From NCBI RefSeq assembly GCF_030295405.1, contig NZ_AP027080.1, positions 3,890,001-3,954,000 on the forward strand: a stretch of DNA of 64,000 nucleotides, given 5' to 3'. How positions within the stretch are numbered: the stretch's first letter is position 1; every line of letters starts with the position of its first letter. The stretch is from Mesoterricola silvestris. Lineage in GTDB: Bacteria > Acidobacteriota > Holophagae > Holophagales > Holophagaceae. The translations under genes were made by a program, and so were the position numbers. Positions 63,221 to 64,000 of the stretch are shown piece by piece. Below the pieces are notes generated by a model. That model made no database searches, was not told the DNA's origin, and saw nothing but the letters and a program-made list of their open reading frames with translations.

Positions 63221-63508
63221 GATGGTCGCGCTGTTGCTCTGATGCTCTATTGCGCCGACCCACTCCGTCAGAGGCGCCGGCCGGCTCACCCCGGGAAAAG
63301 GCCGCGCCTGCGCACCGCGTTGCGGCGCTCCAGCACGCCCTATGCGTCGGGGCGCCCCTGAGGCCCAGCGCCCATTCGATCGTGTAGAGGTGACAGCGGC
63401 GGCCTCCAACGGCGGCAATGCCGAGAGCCCAACGGGTCCCTCCAATTCGTAGTGGCAGCAGTCGCGGCCGCCATCCGCGGGGTTCGTCAAAAGGGTCGGC
63501 ATGCCTAG
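63221..63508. other. 288-bp non-coding stretch after the immunity candidate
   Basis: Stop codons occur in all frames that fit neighbouring genes; the sequence is GC-rich at 63,270-63,400 and mixed afterwards. It probably holds decayed RHS or insertion material, but I recognise no element. Confidence 0.35.
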
Positions 63509-63680
63509 TATTTCGTGTCGCAAGCAGGTGTTGCTGTGGCAGGAATGGCTGTAGCCAAGGGACGCCATCATGTTCCCCATGCTATCTGGAAGAGCCTCAA
63601 GAACCTTTCACCTGCAGGCCGCAAGGTTTTTGAGAAGGCGACGGCTGGACCTGTCCCGGGTGGTCACAACTACTCGGAGT
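63509..63680 (+). pseudogene. Orphan toxin-like C-terminal fragment
   Basis: After a TAG at 63506 the plus frame encodes 'AVAKGRHHVPHAIWKSL', then 'SPAGRKVFEKATAGPVPGG' and ends HNYSE-stop. The 'GRHHVPHAIW' and 'TGPVPGGHNYS' pattern resembles the tips of RHS and other polymorphic toxins. There is no ribosome site or full-length core, so it is most likely a displaced tip. Confidence 0.4.
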
Positions 63681-63870
63681 AGAACTTGCTCAGCCCCGTG
63701 ACGGTTTTCACGGCGCGACTGAAGAGGTTCCCCGTGAACTCGATCTCCAGTTCTGGATTCCGCTCACGGAACATCCGCCCAAGATCCTTTTCCAGGACGC
63801 GCCCAACTGGTTCCGTCCAGGCGATAAGGTCCACACCCTGAGAGACTACTCCGCAAAAAAAGGGGGGCAT
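63670..63870 (-). CDS. Doubtful small protein at the right edge (66 aa)
   Basis: A frame from an ATG at 63870 encodes natural-looking sequence ('LEKDLGRMFRERNPELEIEF', 'RAVKTVTGLSKFYSE'). Its start lies inside the end of another minus-strand frame across a run of seven T, so it may be the continuation of that gene after a frameshift. The plus strand over the same bases also reads well ('PRELDLQFWIPLTEHPPK'), so strand is uncertain. Confidence 0.3.
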   Translation of the reverse strand: MPPFFCGVVSQGVDLIAWTEPVGRVLEKDLGRMFRERNPELEIEFTGNLFSRAVKTVTGLSKFYSE

Positions 63871-63998
63871 TGCTCGATGACCCTCACTTCCGCTACGCCG
63901 TCGCAGGTCATCTCCCTGGGGATCCCGGCAGCCCTACACGGCTTCCAGACCTTTTCCAGCGCCTGAAAGCTATCGCATCCAGGAGATGACGGGACCGA
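63846..63998 (-). CDS. Partial C-terminal coding fragment running off the window
   Basis: The minus frame is open from the right edge to a TAG at 63846 and ends 'EMTCDGVAEVRVIEQ' followed by 'CPPFFAE'. The start is outside the window. Product unknown. It overlaps the frame ending at 63670 by 25 bases, as expected for a coupled gene pair or a frameshift. Confidence 0.3.
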   Translation of the reverse strand, partial: SVPSSPGCDSFQALEKVWKPCRAAGIPREMTCDGVAEVRVIEQCPPFFAE

Positions 63999-64000
63999 TC

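Noticed and set aside
1-64000. tRNA, rRNA, CRISPR and intact insertion sequences
   Set aside because: I looked for cloverleaf cores, repeat-spacer arrays and transposase motifs and found none; the RHS and accessory regions contain only fragments.

Overview
This 64 kb window is GC-rich chromosomal DNA from a Gram-negative bacterium. It encodes an Oar-like TonB-dependent receptor, a FadL-type porin, an RND tripartite pump, several lipoproteins and outer-membrane barrels, and an N-terminal-kinase signalling protein. Gene style (TonB receptor with a carboxypeptidase-regulatory N-domain, tandem TlpA protein, kinase with a long helical tail, very high third-position GC) points to Acidobacteriota, possibly the Holophaga/Geothrix group. 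That placement is inference from gene content only; there is no rRNA in the window. I found no rRNA, tRNA, CRISPR array or intact insertion sequence.

Bases 1-7,621 hold a lipid- or amide-type biosynthetic cluster. It contains a KASIII-like synthase (plus strand) converging on a minus-strand run of acyl carrier protein, AMP-dependent ligase, asparagine-synthase-type amidotransferase, NAD-synthase-type enzyme, a predicted exported protein and a PrmC-like methyltransferase, nearly all abutting or overlapping. Bases 7.8-16 kb are housekeeping and envelope genes: rlmF, a cold-shock protein, a HEAT-beta-lactamase-fold fusion, a FadL porin, panE and an M14 peptidase. Bases 16-21.5 kb carry a large secreted nuclease with Ig/PKD/lamin-tail-like modules and an Arg/Pro/Glu-repeat exported protein.

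Bases 21.5-30.8 kb are an efflux locus. A sigma-54 activator gene is followed by a candidate -24/-12 promoter, then a STAS protein, an adaptor lipoprotein, a single polypeptide joining the RND pump to a TolC-type channel, a TetR regulator and an SDR enzyme. Bases 31-43 kb hold a CPA2 antiporter, a tandem-thioredoxin protein, the TonB receptor, a MocR-type regulator that lacks the PLP lysine, and a Ser/Thr kinase. Bases 43-44.4 kb are a TetR regulator and an outer-membrane protein that share an 18-bp operator; the regulator's copy lies in the spacer of its own promoter.

From about 44.4 kb the DNA becomes accessory in character. There is a decayed stretch with a truncated MazG-like gene, then two small intact genes (VOC, GNAT), then a replication-initiator-like winged-helix gene. 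Bases 48.2-57.1 kb form the most notable locus: an unknown protein, a protein joining a Clp-type AAA+ module to an FtsH-type AAA+ and M41 metalloprotease module without membrane segments, a short UvrD-like helicase, an McrB-type AAA+ protein and a PD-(D/E)XK nuclease. I read it as a candidate modification-dependent restriction or anti-phage system with an added protease/unfoldase. It is followed by a Sec-exported RHS protein with a lower-GC C-terminal effector module, a candidate immunity gene and an orphan toxin-like tail.
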